Source of the DNA: DATNIC01 sp035604635
Lineage (GTDB): Bacteria > Vulcanimicrobiota > Vulcanimicrobiia > Vulcanimicrobiales > Vulcanimicrobiaceae
DNA: 21,531 bases
Direction of reading: 5' to 3'
NCBI GenBank assembly: GCA_035604635.1
Contig: DATNIC010000073.1
Coordinates: 1 to 21,531 of the forward strand
Part shown: in pieces, positions 7,730 to 14,947 of the stretch
Layout of the letters: the number at the start of each line of letters is the position of its first letter
Numbering within the stretch: position 1 is the first letter of the stretch
The notes under the pieces: generated by a model
Database searches by the model: none
Seen by the model: only the letters and a program-made list of their open reading frames with translations
Told to the model about the DNA's origin: nothing
Position numbers and translations under genes: made by a program

Positions 7730-8662
7730 ATGACCAAGGCAACCGCGATTGTGCTTGTGCTGTTGCTGCTCTCGGAAAGCATCGGTCTTGCACAAGGGAC
7801 GAAGATTCGGGTCGCGACGTCGCCGAATGATTCAGGCGCTGAGGCCTTCTACGCGCAAGACATGGGATTTTTCAAGAAGGCCGGACTCGACGTCGAAGTG
7901 ATCGCGATCGGCAATGCATCGCTGATTCATTCAGGAGTCCTCTCTGGTTCGATCGACATCGGGAGTACCAGCATGCCCCCGGCAGCGCTTGCGCACGAGC
8001 GCGGGCTTCCGTACGTGCTCATCGCGCCCGGTGCGGTCTATTCGAGCAGAACGCCGACCTCAGCGCTCGTAGTAGCGAAGAACTCACCGATCAAGACCGC
8101 TAGCGACCTCAACGGCAAGACGATCGGCGTGAGGGATCTTACCAACGTCGGCTCGGTCGCAACCGAAGCCTGGATCGACAAGAACGGCGGCGATGCGAGG
8201 AGCATCAAGTTCGTTGAGCTCCCCGATTCCGCCGCTGCCCCAGCAGTCGTCCAGGGCCGCGTCGACGCCGCGAGCATCGCGGAGCCCTTCCTCGATGAGG
8301 CCCTGAAGTTGGACACGCGCGTCCTCGCGCCGACCTACAGTGCGATCGCAAATGAGTTCATGATCGGCGCGTGGTTCTCAACCTTGGACTACGCAAAGGC
8401 GCATCCCGACATCATCCGCAAGTTCGCGGCGGTTGTGCTGGAGACGGCGCGCTGGGCCAACAAGAATCAAGCACGCTCGGCGCAGATCCTGGCGAAATAC
8501 GCCAAGGTCACGGTCTCGTCGACGATGGCGCGCGTCGGATACGCGGAGCGGCTCGCTCCATCGCAGATCCAGCCGCTGATCGATGCCGCCGCGAGATATG
8601 GGACGATCAAAGCTTCCTTTCCCGCGAGCGATCTTTTCGCTCCGGGTATACGAAGTCAGTAG
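7730..8662 (+). CDS. NMT1/SsuA-like ABC transporter substrate-binding protein (SBP2)
   Basis: This 310-residue exported binding protein uses the ATG at 7730, preceded by AAAAGGGG; an in-frame start at 7670 would place 20 charged residues before the signal peptide (MTKATAIVLVLLLLSESIGLAQ). The mature protein has the NMT1/SsuA layout: KIRVATSPND, QDMGFFKKAGLDVEV, DLNGKTIGV, WIDKNGGDA, EPFLDEA and RWANKNQAR. It is closest in these blocks to SBP3, with clear identity to SBP4. No permease or ATPase of the Ssu/Tau type is adjacent. It diverges from LLM monooxygenase copy 1 and its last 7 bp overlap the convergent MmgE/PrpD gene. Ligand unknown; its neighbours suggest the substrate of the monooxygenase. 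Confidence 0.9.
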   Translation: MTKATAIVLVLLLLSESIGLAQGTKIRVATSPNDSGAEAFYAQDMGFFKKAGLDVEVIAIGNASLIHSGVLSGSIDIGSTSMPPAALAHERGLPYVLIAPGAVYSSRTPTSALVVAKNSPIKTASDLNGKTIGVRDLTNVGSVATEAWIDKNGGDARSIKFVELPDSAAAPAVVQGRVDAASIAEPFLDEALKLDTRVLAPTYSAIANEFMIGAWFSTLDYAKAHPDIIRKFAAVVLETARWANKNQARSAQILAKYAKVTVSSTMARVGYAERLAPSQIQPLIDAAARYGTIKASFPASDLFAPGIRSQ

Positions 8663-9969
8663 CCGATGTCGGATGGGATCGATGAGGGATTTGAAAGGCC
8701 CGAGACGTCGTCGGCATCTTCGAGCGTATCGATGAAAGCGACGAGCGCTCGTACGTCGTTCGACGATAACGACGGAGCGTAGGAACAACAATCGCGAAAC
8801 TTCGCCTCGAGACGATCGCGGGACATGGGCCGCGAGGGATCCCCGAGCGGCTTCTCGACCGCAGCTTCGAGTCGCCGTCCGTCCGCCGTGCGGACGATCA
8901 CGAGTCCACCCTGGACACGATCGTCGAGACGATACGTGATGCGGTCCGTCAACGTCAGCACGACGTCGTCACGTAGTCCGGCCGAAGTGAAATCGGCCAA
9001 AACCACGTCACGGTGAGCGAGCGCTTTGGCTGCGGCAAACATCGTGCTATTGGCCGCCGCCGCAGCGTTCGATGGCCGGCGGCGCTCATCGGCGGGTTCG
9101 AACCAATCGCGAAAGCGCGGATTGCCCACGAGCTCGACGGCTTCTAGGTCTGCGACTTCGAGATCGTATCGAGTCGCCAACTCGATCGATGCTTCGATGA
9201 ACGGTGCGACGTGGCCGCTCGTCGGCCACGGCTTGAATTGTGTGCCCAGAAACAGGAAGCGCTCTCCCAAGCCGTCTACCAGCGCAGCGGCATCGAAGCG
9301 GCCGCCGGTCGCAAGACCGAAGAAACCGGCCTCACCATCAAGGGCGTCGATCTCTGCATGGAGTCCCGTTCGCGCAAGTAGCGCCGAGAGAACTCCGCCA
9401 TGATTGGGAAATGCGCCGTAGACCGCTTTCGCGGGAGGATCGCCGCCGATGACGACTTGGCGTGAGCCCGAGACCTGCATCAGCGCCAGCCCGAACGCGC
9501 TGTGCATCGCCGCTGCGCCCAAGCCGAGGATGTGACCGGCGCCGGCGGCGGCGCCAAAATAACCGAAGTATTGGCCCGCTAGGATCCGCGGAGAAACCTG
9601 TCCCCCGCCTTTCGCGGCGGCGAGCGTTACGCGTGCCGTCACTTCCGCAGCGACGACCGCCGCAGTCAGGAAACGACGACCCGAGACCGGCGCCGCCGCG
9701 TCGGCGATCGCCAGCGGTGCGGTCAGGCACACCACGCCGGTATGTCCGGTCTCCTTTCCGATCGCATCGTAGTTGAGGGCATGCGCGAGCGTTCCGTTGG
9801 CAAATGCGGCGTTCGGCGCGCACACTTTGAGGCCGCAGCCCAGGATGGTGCTCTCGGGCTTTCCGCCGAGCGCGCTCATCACGTCGACGACTTCGCGACA
9901 TCCCTCGCCGAGCGTCGTGGCAGCCAGCGCCGTCCCCAGCGTGTCCAGCGTCAACTGCTTCGCGAGCAA
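8656..9969 (-). CDS. MmgE/PrpD family protein (2-methylcitrate dehydratase-like)
   Basis: From the TTG at 9969 the product is 437 residues, within the normal range. The family includes 2-methylcitrate dehydratase (PrpD), cis-aconitate decarboxylase and iminodisuccinate epimerase, all acting on carboxylic acids in the cytoplasm. Recognisable blocks are AKQLTLDTLGTALAA, the family's GTLAHALNYD (usually ALDYDD) followed by GHTG, and GGDPPAKAVYG. TTG 9969 is the only canonical start, yet residues typical of the family (LARF...TYDDLPAEVVLLAKQ) are encoded upstream in the same frame up to about 10023, so the real N-terminus is probably longer and may begin at a CTG (10035 or 10059). The gene follows the DUF4145 gene in the same frame after its TAG stop. 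The 3' end overlaps SBP2 by 7 bp, convergent. Confidence 0.88.
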   Translation of the reverse strand: MLAKQLTLDTLGTALAATTLGEGCREVVDVMSALGGKPESTILGCGLKVCAPNAAFANGTLAHALNYDAIGKETGHTGVVCLTAPLAIADAAAPVSGRRFLTAAVVAAEVTARVTLAAAKGGGQVSPRILAGQYFGYFGAAAGAGHILGLGAAAMHSAFGLALMQVSGSRQVVIGGDPPAKAVYGAFPNHGGVLSALLARTGLHAEIDALDGEAGFFGLATGGRFDAAALVDGLGERFLFLGTQFKPWPTSGHVAPFIEASIELATRYDLEVADLEAVELVGNPRFRDWFEPADERRRPSNAAAAANSTMFAAAKALAHRDVVLADFTSAGLRDDVVLTLTDRITYRLDDRVQGGLVIVRTADGRRLEAAVEKPLGDPSRPMSRDRLEAKFRDCCSYAPSLSSNDVRALVAFIDTLEDADDVSGLSNPSSIPSDIGY

Positions 9970-10065
9970 GACGACTTCTGCGGGCAGATCGTCGTAGGTG
10001 AGGGAGGCAGCGAATCTTGCGAGTCGTCGAGTCAGCGTCTCCGACTCTGCGTTGCGCAGCGTCGA
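9970..10065 (-). other. In-frame upstream extension of the MmgE/PrpD gene without a canonical start codon
   Basis: This stretch translates in the MmgE/PrpD frame as 32 codons directly after the TAG (10066-10068) of the DUF4145 gene. The last 20 or so residues (RFAASLTYDDLPAEVVLLA) fit the conserved N-terminus of MmgE/PrpD proteins, so it is very likely coding. It contains no in-frame ATG, GTG or TTG; CTG codons occur at 10059, 10035 and 9987. An unusual CTG start, readthrough of the TAG, or a sequence error that removed a start codon are the alternatives. Confidence 0.6.
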
Positions 10066-10731
10066 CTAATCCGCCAGCGTTTGAGCGACGGCTTTTCGCG
10101 CCGTGATCTCCCGTATGCGCGCGATCTTGGTATCGCGTTCATAGCGAACGATGTACGTCTCCTCGATCATCAACTCGATGAGGTCGATCATCGCCGTAGC
10201 CTCTCCCACGTCAACGTCAACAATGAGGTTCGGATCCCGGTCTGCGGACGTGCCGACATTCGGGATCGCTCGAAGAACACGGAGCGCCTGCAAAATGTCG
10301 GGACCGACCTTGTCCTCGATCGCGCGAATCCCATCGACGAGTCGCCGCTCCTTGACGCCGTAGAAGTCGGACAGGAGCCCCTGCAAACATCGTCGCGAAA
10401 GCGTGGCCGACGCTTTCGGGCTCAGAAACTCGAGTTTGCACGCTTCCTGATAGTCTTCGCGCACCGTTGCGTGAACGTGCTTTGGCCACGGGCGTGCCCG
10501 GGAAACCGGGATGAGCGGCCATAAGTCGAGCAACTCGCCGTCCTCGGCCCCGCCGTTGACGGGTTTTTCAGCGTAGAGCGCGGCCTGCACGCCGGATTTC
10601 CGGCAGTCCGGATTGGGGCAGAAGATCGCCTCGATATACGCGCGCCGATCCCCCACCTTCACGAAGTTCCGGCGCTGCAGCTGCTGTGGGTTTGCCTTCT
10701 GCCTGCAATAGGGACAGGTCCAGGTCGCCAT
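10066..10731 (-). CDS. Zinc-ribbon / DUF4145-like protein
   Basis: This 221-residue protein has an N-terminal pair of Cys motifs, C6-PY-C9 and C38-PNPD-C43, consistent with a zinc ribbon. A helical C-terminal part at about residues 95-185 (EACKLEFLSPKASATLSRRCLQGLL) resembles DUF4145, a domain known from standalone proteins and from fusions with restriction-type nucleases. No nuclease domain is fused here. The ATG at 10731 has GGAGGT (minus strand, 10743-10748) about 11 bases upstream. Downstream in the same frame lies the MmgE/PrpD gene, so the two share a transcript. Its job in a catabolic locus is not obvious; RNA or DNA binding, or a remnant of a defence gene, are possible. Family assignment is by pattern only. 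Confidence 0.75.
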   Translation of the reverse strand: MATWTCPYCRQKANPQQLQRRNFVKVGDRRAYIEAIFCPNPDCRKSGVQAALYAEKPVNGGAEDGELLDLWPLIPVSRARPWPKHVHATVREDYQEACKLEFLSPKASATLSRRCLQGLLSDFYGVKERRLVDGIRAIEDKVGPDILQALRVLRAIPNVGTSADRDPNLIVDVDVGEATAMIDLIELMIEETYIVRYERDTKIARIREITARKAVAQTLAD

Positions 10732-10850
10732 CCGGGTGGCTTACCTCCGTTTCGGAAGCCCGTCGCAAAAGTCGCTATACGAGTTCGGGACGTTTAGAGC
10801 CTCTACGCCGTGAGAGGAGGCGGTGAGCGGCTCCGGGGATTCCACTGCGG
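10732..10850. promoter_or_regulatory. Divergent intergenic region (DUF4145 gene / amidohydrolase operon)
   Basis: These 119 bp lie between two divergent genes and must contain both promoters. TATACG at 10776-10781 is a possible -10 element, with no good -35 at the right distance. A strong Shine-Dalgarno-like GAGAGGAGG sits at 10812-10820, but it is too far from the amidohydrolase ATG (10851); it is well placed only for a GTG at 10823 in another frame. Confidence 0.4.
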
Positions 10851-11870
10851 ATGCGCACGAACGTGAATTCAGGACCCCGACGAAAGACATTTCTGGCGGG
10901 GCTCGCTGCTGCCGGCGCGGGGATCGCGCTCCCGGGCGAACCGTCTCTGGGGCAAGGGGCCGGCCGCATCGACGTCCATCATCATTATGCGCCGCCGTCG
11001 TGGCTGGCGGTACTCAAGGCGAAGAATCTCTACACGCCGGTGTGGGCAGGGTGGTCACTGGACAATGCGCTCGCCGAAATGGATCGCTCGGGCACCGCAA
11101 AGGCGATGCTGTCGATCACGACGCCGGGCTTGTGGTTCGGGGACGACGCCGCGGCGCGCCGGCTCGCGCGCGACTGCAATGATTACGCGGCGCAGACGAT
11201 CGCTGCGCATCGCGGCCGTTTCGGGATGTTCGTCGCGCTGCCGTTACCCGACATCGAGGGGAGCCTCCGGGAGATCGCCTACGGATACGAGACGCTCAAG
11301 GCTAACGGCGTCGGCCTGTTGACGAGCTACACCGACAAGTGGCTCGGCGATCCGGCCTTCTCTCCCATATTCGAGGAGCTCAATCGGCGTAAGGCCGTCG
11401 TCTTCATCCATCCGACGACGGCCAAGTGCTGCACGAATCTCCTACCCGGCATCAGTGACGCGGCGATCGAGTACGGGACCGATACGACCCGCGCAATCGC
11501 ACGCATCGTTTTCGGCGGGACGTCGACACGCTATCCCGACATCCGGATGATCTTCTCGCACGCCGGAGGGACGATGCCGTTCTTGACCGAGCGCTTCGTG
11601 CACCTGGCCCGAGACCGGTATGCGCAACTGCTCCCAAACGGGTTTGTCGCCGAGGTACGGCGCTTCTACTACGACGTCGCTCAGGCAGCCAATCCGGCTC
11701 CGATGGCCGCGCTCGCGAAACTCGTCCCGGTTTCGCACATCCTCTTCGGCACCGATTACCCGTATCTAACGATTGCCGAGCATGTCCAAGGCCTCAAGGA
11801 TTGTGGAATCTTCAGCGCGCGTGACCTCTTCTCGATCGATCGCAGCAACCTTCTGGCATTCATGCGATGA
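10851..11870 (+). CDS. Tat-exported amidohydrolase-2 family hydrolase/decarboxylase (ACMSD-like)
   Basis: This 339-residue TIM-barrel metalloenzyme is of the amidohydrolase-2 family, which includes aminocarboxymuconate-semialdehyde decarboxylase, 6-methylsalicylate decarboxylase and gamma-resorcylate decarboxylase. Metal-site motifs are visible: D41-V-H43-H-H45, H187 in VFIHP, H237 in FSHAGG and D302 in FGTDYP. Before the barrel there is a twin-arginine signal, R10-R11-K-T-F-L, followed by a hydrophobic Ala/Gly-rich stretch, so the enzyme is probably exported folded with its metal. That is unusual for ACMSD relatives. The ATG at 10851 is the first start after an in-frame TGA at 10824. Its stop overlaps the start of SBP3 (ATGA), so it leads the plus-strand operon. 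A role in decarboxylating or hydrolysing a compound before uptake is inferred. Confidence 0.88.
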   Translation: MRTNVNSGPRRKTFLAGLAAAGAGIALPGEPSLGQGAGRIDVHHHYAPPSWLAVLKAKNLYTPVWAGWSLDNALAEMDRSGTAKAMLSITTPGLWFGDDAAARRLARDCNDYAAQTIAAHRGRFGMFVALPLPDIEGSLREIAYGYETLKANGVGLLTSYTDKWLGDPAFSPIFEELNRRKAVVFIHPTTAKCCTNLLPGISDAAIEYGTDTTRAIARIVFGGTSTRYPDIRMIFSHAGGTMPFLTERFVHLARDRYAQLLPNGFVAEVRRFYYDVAQAANPAPMAALAKLVPVSHILFGTDYPYLTIAEHVQGLKDCGIFSARDLFSIDRSNLLAFMR

Positions 11871-12823
11871 AGTTCACTGATCCGGTGCACGCCCGGTTTT
11901 GCGCAGCAGCGCTGTTGCTCGGCGTCCTCTGCTCGATCTCTGCGCCCGGCCGTGCACAAGGCGGCGCGACGCTGCGCATCGCAACGATCCCGGCCGACAA
12001 CGGCGCAGAGGTCTACTACGCGAAGGACATGGGCTTTTTCGAGCGGGCCGGGCTCAATGTCGAGATCCAGCCGATCCAAAACAGCAGTGCCTCTGCTTCG
12101 GCAGTCGCCGCAAACGCGATCGACATCTCGTATGGCACCCTCGTCCCGCTCTCGATCGCGCACACGAAGAACATTCCGTTTGTCGTGGTTGCGCCGGCGG
12201 TCGTCTACACGTCGGCGGCCGCGAACTCCGCGCTGGTCGTCGCGGCTACATCGCCGATTCGGACGGCGAAGGACCTCACCGGCAAGACGATCGGCATCAA
12301 CGGCATCGGCAACATCTCCGAATTCGGACCGCGCGCCTGGATCGACCAGAACGGCGGCGATTCGACGACGGTCAAGCTCCTGGAGCTGCCATTCTCCGAA
12401 ATGGCGACCGCCCTGGCCGGCGGCCGAATCGACGCGGCGTGGGTCACCGAGCCGTTCTTGGCTTCGGCGAAGAAAAATGGCCGCATCCTCGCAACCGCCT
12501 TCGATGCGATCGCCAAAGAGTTCTTGGTCGGCGTATGGTTCGCGTCGGCGCCATGGGCAAAGGATCATCCCGATCTCGTGAGCCGATTCGCCGCGGTGAT
12601 GCGTGAGACTGCGGCTTGGGCGAACAAGAATCAAGCCAAGAGTGCTGAGATTCTCGTCAAGTATACGAAGATCGATCCTGCAGTCGTCGCCACGACCGTT
12701 CGTTCTCGCTATGCCGACCGGCTGACAGCACCGCTGATGCAGCCGGTGATCAATGTCACCGCTAAGTACAATAAGTTTGCGCCGTTTCCGGCCGACGAAT
12801 TGATCTATGTCCCGCCGCGCTAG
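11867..12823 (+). CDS. NMT1/SsuA-like ABC transporter substrate-binding protein (SBP3)
   Basis: This 318-residue exported binding protein has a Sec signal peptide ending near residue 28 (hydrophobic core FCAAALLLGVLCSISA, then PGRAQG). The mature part matches SBP2 block by block: LRIATIPADNGAE, KDMGFFERAGLNVEI, DLTGKTIGI, WIDQNGGDS, EPFLASA, WANKNQAKSAEIL. The start overlaps the amidohydrolase stop by 4 bp (ATGA) and the 3' end overlaps the FAD oxidoreductase by 17 bp, indicating tight translational coupling. No dedicated permease or ATPase follows. An exported enzyme translated just before it suggests that it captures that enzyme's product or substrate, but the ligand is unknown. Confidence 0.9.
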   Translation: MKFTDPVHARFCAAALLLGVLCSISAPGRAQGGATLRIATIPADNGAEVYYAKDMGFFERAGLNVEIQPIQNSSASASAVAANAIDISYGTLVPLSIAHTKNIPFVVVAPAVVYTSAAANSALVVAATSPIRTAKDLTGKTIGINGIGNISEFGPRAWIDQNGGDSTTVKLLELPFSEMATALAGGRIDAAWVTEPFLASAKKNGRILATAFDAIAKEFLVGVWFASAPWAKDHPDLVSRFAAVMRETAAWANKNQAKSAEILVKYTKIDPAVVATTVRSRYADRLTAPLMQPVINVTAKYNKFAPFPADELIYVPPR

Positions 12824-13985
12824 GCGCGCGGCGATCATCGGCGGAGGACTCGCTGGGTTAACATGCGCGCTCCGGCTGAACGAGCGCAATCCGGCGCTGA
12901 GCGTTACTTTGTACGAGCAGGACGAAATCGGCGGCACGTCTGCGTTCGCTATCGGCTCGTTTACCGCAGCCGGGACCAAGTGGCAGCGCAACGCCGGGAT
13001 CGTCGATGCGCCCGCCGAGCACTTCACAACGCTCTTGGAATTGTGCGAGTTCGATGGCGACGACCGCGACGTCGAGCGCTACCACGCGTTGTTGCGCGAC
13101 TGCTGCTCCGCGGGAGCAGAGACGCTGGAACGGCTGGCGGCGTGGGGGCTATTCTTCGCCGGCCCGTTTCTCGAGCCGCCGCACCCGAAGCCGCGCATGC
13201 ACAACGTCATCTCCAGCGGCGCGGCGATGATGGCCTTGCTGCGGATGCGGCTGGACCCCACGGACGTCGAGGTGCGCGAGCACTCGCCGGTTCGCGGGAT
13301 CGCTCGTCATGGCGATGCATTCGAGATAGCAACGGATAAGTCGCGCGACTCGTATGATGAGCTCGTTATCGCATGCGGTGACCGCAGCGCGCGCACAGGC
13401 TCGATTCCGGCGCGCAATCCCCGAGCGACCGGGGAGCCGATCGAGATGATCGCCGACCTTTGCGCCGCGAAAACGCACCGCCCTCAATGCGCCGTCGGTC
13501 TGCGCGCCGTCGCGACGGGCGCGCCGTCGATCGCTCCGGATCCGAAATTTCTGGCTGCCTGCGACGTGCTCGTCGACGGAGCGACGGTCCCGGGGCGGCA
13601 ACTCCTCGACGAGCCTGCACCGTTTGCCGCGCACGACCTCTTCTTGCTCGTGACGGACGCGCAGCGATTCATGCGGGAGCGCGTCTCCACGTATCCCGCG
13701 ATCGGCTACGCGACGCTCGCCGATCTCTTGCCGACCTCCCTCGTTGCCGGGCGTGAGCCGCTCCGGCTCGGACCGTTCCGGGTCGTCGTATCGTTCGTCG
13801 ACGGCGCGCTCGACGTTGATTCCGCCATGCGCGTGCTCGGCGCAGACCGAGCGCCGGTCGCCCATCTGTACGCATGCGGTTCGGCCGGTGTGGGCGGGAT
13901 GCGCCTCGAAGGGCACGGTCATCATCTCCTGTGGGCCGCGCACGGCGGGCTGCTGGCAGCCCATGCGATAACGCACGCCGAATAA
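12807..13985 (+). CDS. FAD-dependent oxidoreductase (fumarate reductase/flavocytochrome c flavoprotein-like)
   Basis: This 392-residue flavoprotein has an N-terminal dinucleotide-binding motif, G12-G-G14-L-A-G17, an acidic residue (E37, LYEQ) at the end of the second strand, and the following GGTSAFAIGSF typical of the FAD_binding_2 family. The C-terminal ACGSAGVGG...GGLLAAHAI segment closes the FAD site. There is no signal peptide, so it is probably cytoplasmic. Relatives reduce or dehydrogenate C-C bonds next to carbonyl or carboxyl groups (fumarate reductase, ketosteroid dehydrogenase). It overlaps SBP3 by 17 bp and precedes the DapA-like gene by 9 bp. It is shorter than most family members and somewhat diverged, so the substrate cannot be predicted. 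Confidence 0.85.
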   Translation: MSRRARRAAIIGGGLAGLTCALRLNERNPALSVTLYEQDEIGGTSAFAIGSFTAAGTKWQRNAGIVDAPAEHFTTLLELCEFDGDDRDVERYHALLRDCCSAGAETLERLAAWGLFFAGPFLEPPHPKPRMHNVISSGAAMMALLRMRLDPTDVEVREHSPVRGIARHGDAFEIATDKSRDSYDELVIACGDRSARTGSIPARNPRATGEPIEMIADLCAAKTHRPQCAVGLRAVATGAPSIAPDPKFLAACDVLVDGATVPGRQLLDEPAPFAAHDLFLLVTDAQRFMRERVSTYPAIGYATLADLLPTSLVAGREPLRLGPFRVVVSFVDGALDVDSAMRVLGADRAPVAHLYACGSAGVGGMRLEGHGHHLLWAAHGGLLAAHAITHAE

Positions 13986-13994
13986 AGGGACACC

Positions 13995-14942
13995 ATGCGA
14001 TTTGAAAACGACGAGATCGGCGGCGTCATTCCGGCAGCGATCCTGCCGTTTCATGACGATCTGAGCATCGACGAAGACGGCTATCGCAAGCACTTGCGTG
14101 ACCTGGCCGCCGTCCGCGGGGTTACCGCCGTGACGGTCAATGCCCACGCAAGCGAAGTGGCGAGCTGCTCGTTCGACGAGCAGCGTCGCATCCTTGCGGT
14201 CACGCTCGACGAGATCGGTGATCGTCTCCCGATCGTCAACGGCATCTATGCCGAGGGGAGTCTCGAAGCCGCCCGCCTCGCGCGCATGGCGACGGAAGGC
14301 GGTGCGGCTGCGCTGCTCGTCTTTCCGCCGGGTCCGTTCACGATGGGTCAGAACGCCGCGATGGCGCTCGCGCATTTCCGCGCGATCGCCGACGAGACGT
14401 CTTTGCCGATCATCGCTTTCCAGTATCCGCTGGCCGGCGGGCAAGGCTACCCGCTCGAAACGCTGCTACGCCTCGTCGACGAGGTTCCGACGATTCGCGC
14501 GATCAAAGATTGGTGCAACAGCGTGCCGCAGCACGAGACGCATGTCCGCGTCCTGCAACGACGCCCGCGTCCCGTAACGGTCCTTTCGACCCACAGCTGG
14601 TGGCTGTTGAGCTCGCTCGTCCTCGGTTGCGGCGGCCTGCTCTCGGGGATGGGGAGCGTCGTTGCCGACTTGCAAGCCGACTTGTTCGATGCCGTGCAGC
14701 GCGGCGATCTGCGCACTGCGCAGTCGGTAAACGAACGGCTCAAACCGCTCGCGGACGCGTTCTACGCCGATCCGTTCATCGACATGCACAATCGCATGAA
14801 GAATGCGCTCGTGTTGCTCGGGCGGATTCCGAATGCCGCCGTTCGGCCGCCGCTCGTCCGCTTAGGAGCTGCTGAAATCGAACGCATTCGCCGGGCCCTC
14901 GCGTCGGCCGGCCTCAGCTCGCGCGTTCCTCTCGAGGCGTAG
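13995..14942 (+). CDS. Dihydrodipicolinate synthase/N-acetylneuraminate lyase family protein
   Basis: This 315-residue class I (Schiff-base) aldolase fold is normal in length. The Schiff-base lysine is K171 (IRAIKDW) and the partner tyrosine is Y144 (FQYP). The Thr-Thr motif of true DHDPS (GTTGE) is replaced by NAHASE at residues 49-54, so it is unlikely to be biosynthetic DapA and more likely a catabolic aldolase, lyase or dehydratase acting on a 2-oxo acid. AGGGA (13986-13990) precedes the ATG by four bases. It is the last gene of the amidohydrolase, SBP3, FAD oxidoreductase operon. The stop lies 5 bp from the stop of the convergent ABC ATPase. It probably cleaves a ring-fission or keto-acid intermediate; this is inference from context. 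Confidence 0.88.
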   Translation: MRFENDEIGGVIPAAILPFHDDLSIDEDGYRKHLRDLAAVRGVTAVTVNAHASEVASCSFDEQRRILAVTLDEIGDRLPIVNGIYAEGSLEAARLARMATEGGAAALLVFPPGPFTMGQNAAMALAHFRAIADETSLPIIAFQYPLAGGQGYPLETLLRLVDEVPTIRAIKDWCNSVPQHETHVRVLQRRPRPVTVLSTHSWWLLSSLVLGCGGLLSGMGSVVADLQADLFDAVQRGDLRTAQSVNERLKPLADAFYADPFIDMHNRMKNALVLLGRIPNAAVRPPLVRLGAAEIERIRRALASAGLSSRVPLEA

Positions 14943-14947
14943 CCCCG

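Noticed and set aside
11756..13027. Minus-strand open frame of 423 codons opposite SBP3
   Set aside because: It is longer than the real gene but lacks recognisable domains; the SBP3 signal peptide and conserved blocks decide for the plus strand.
13149..14444. Minus-strand open frame of 431 codons opposite the FAD oxidoreductase and DapA-like genes
   Set aside because: Arg-rich antisense frame spanning two clear genes; no motif.
13995..14942. Reading this gene as biosynthetic dapA
   Set aside because: The Thr-Thr motif is replaced (NAHASE) and the operon context is catabolic, so only the superfamily is called.
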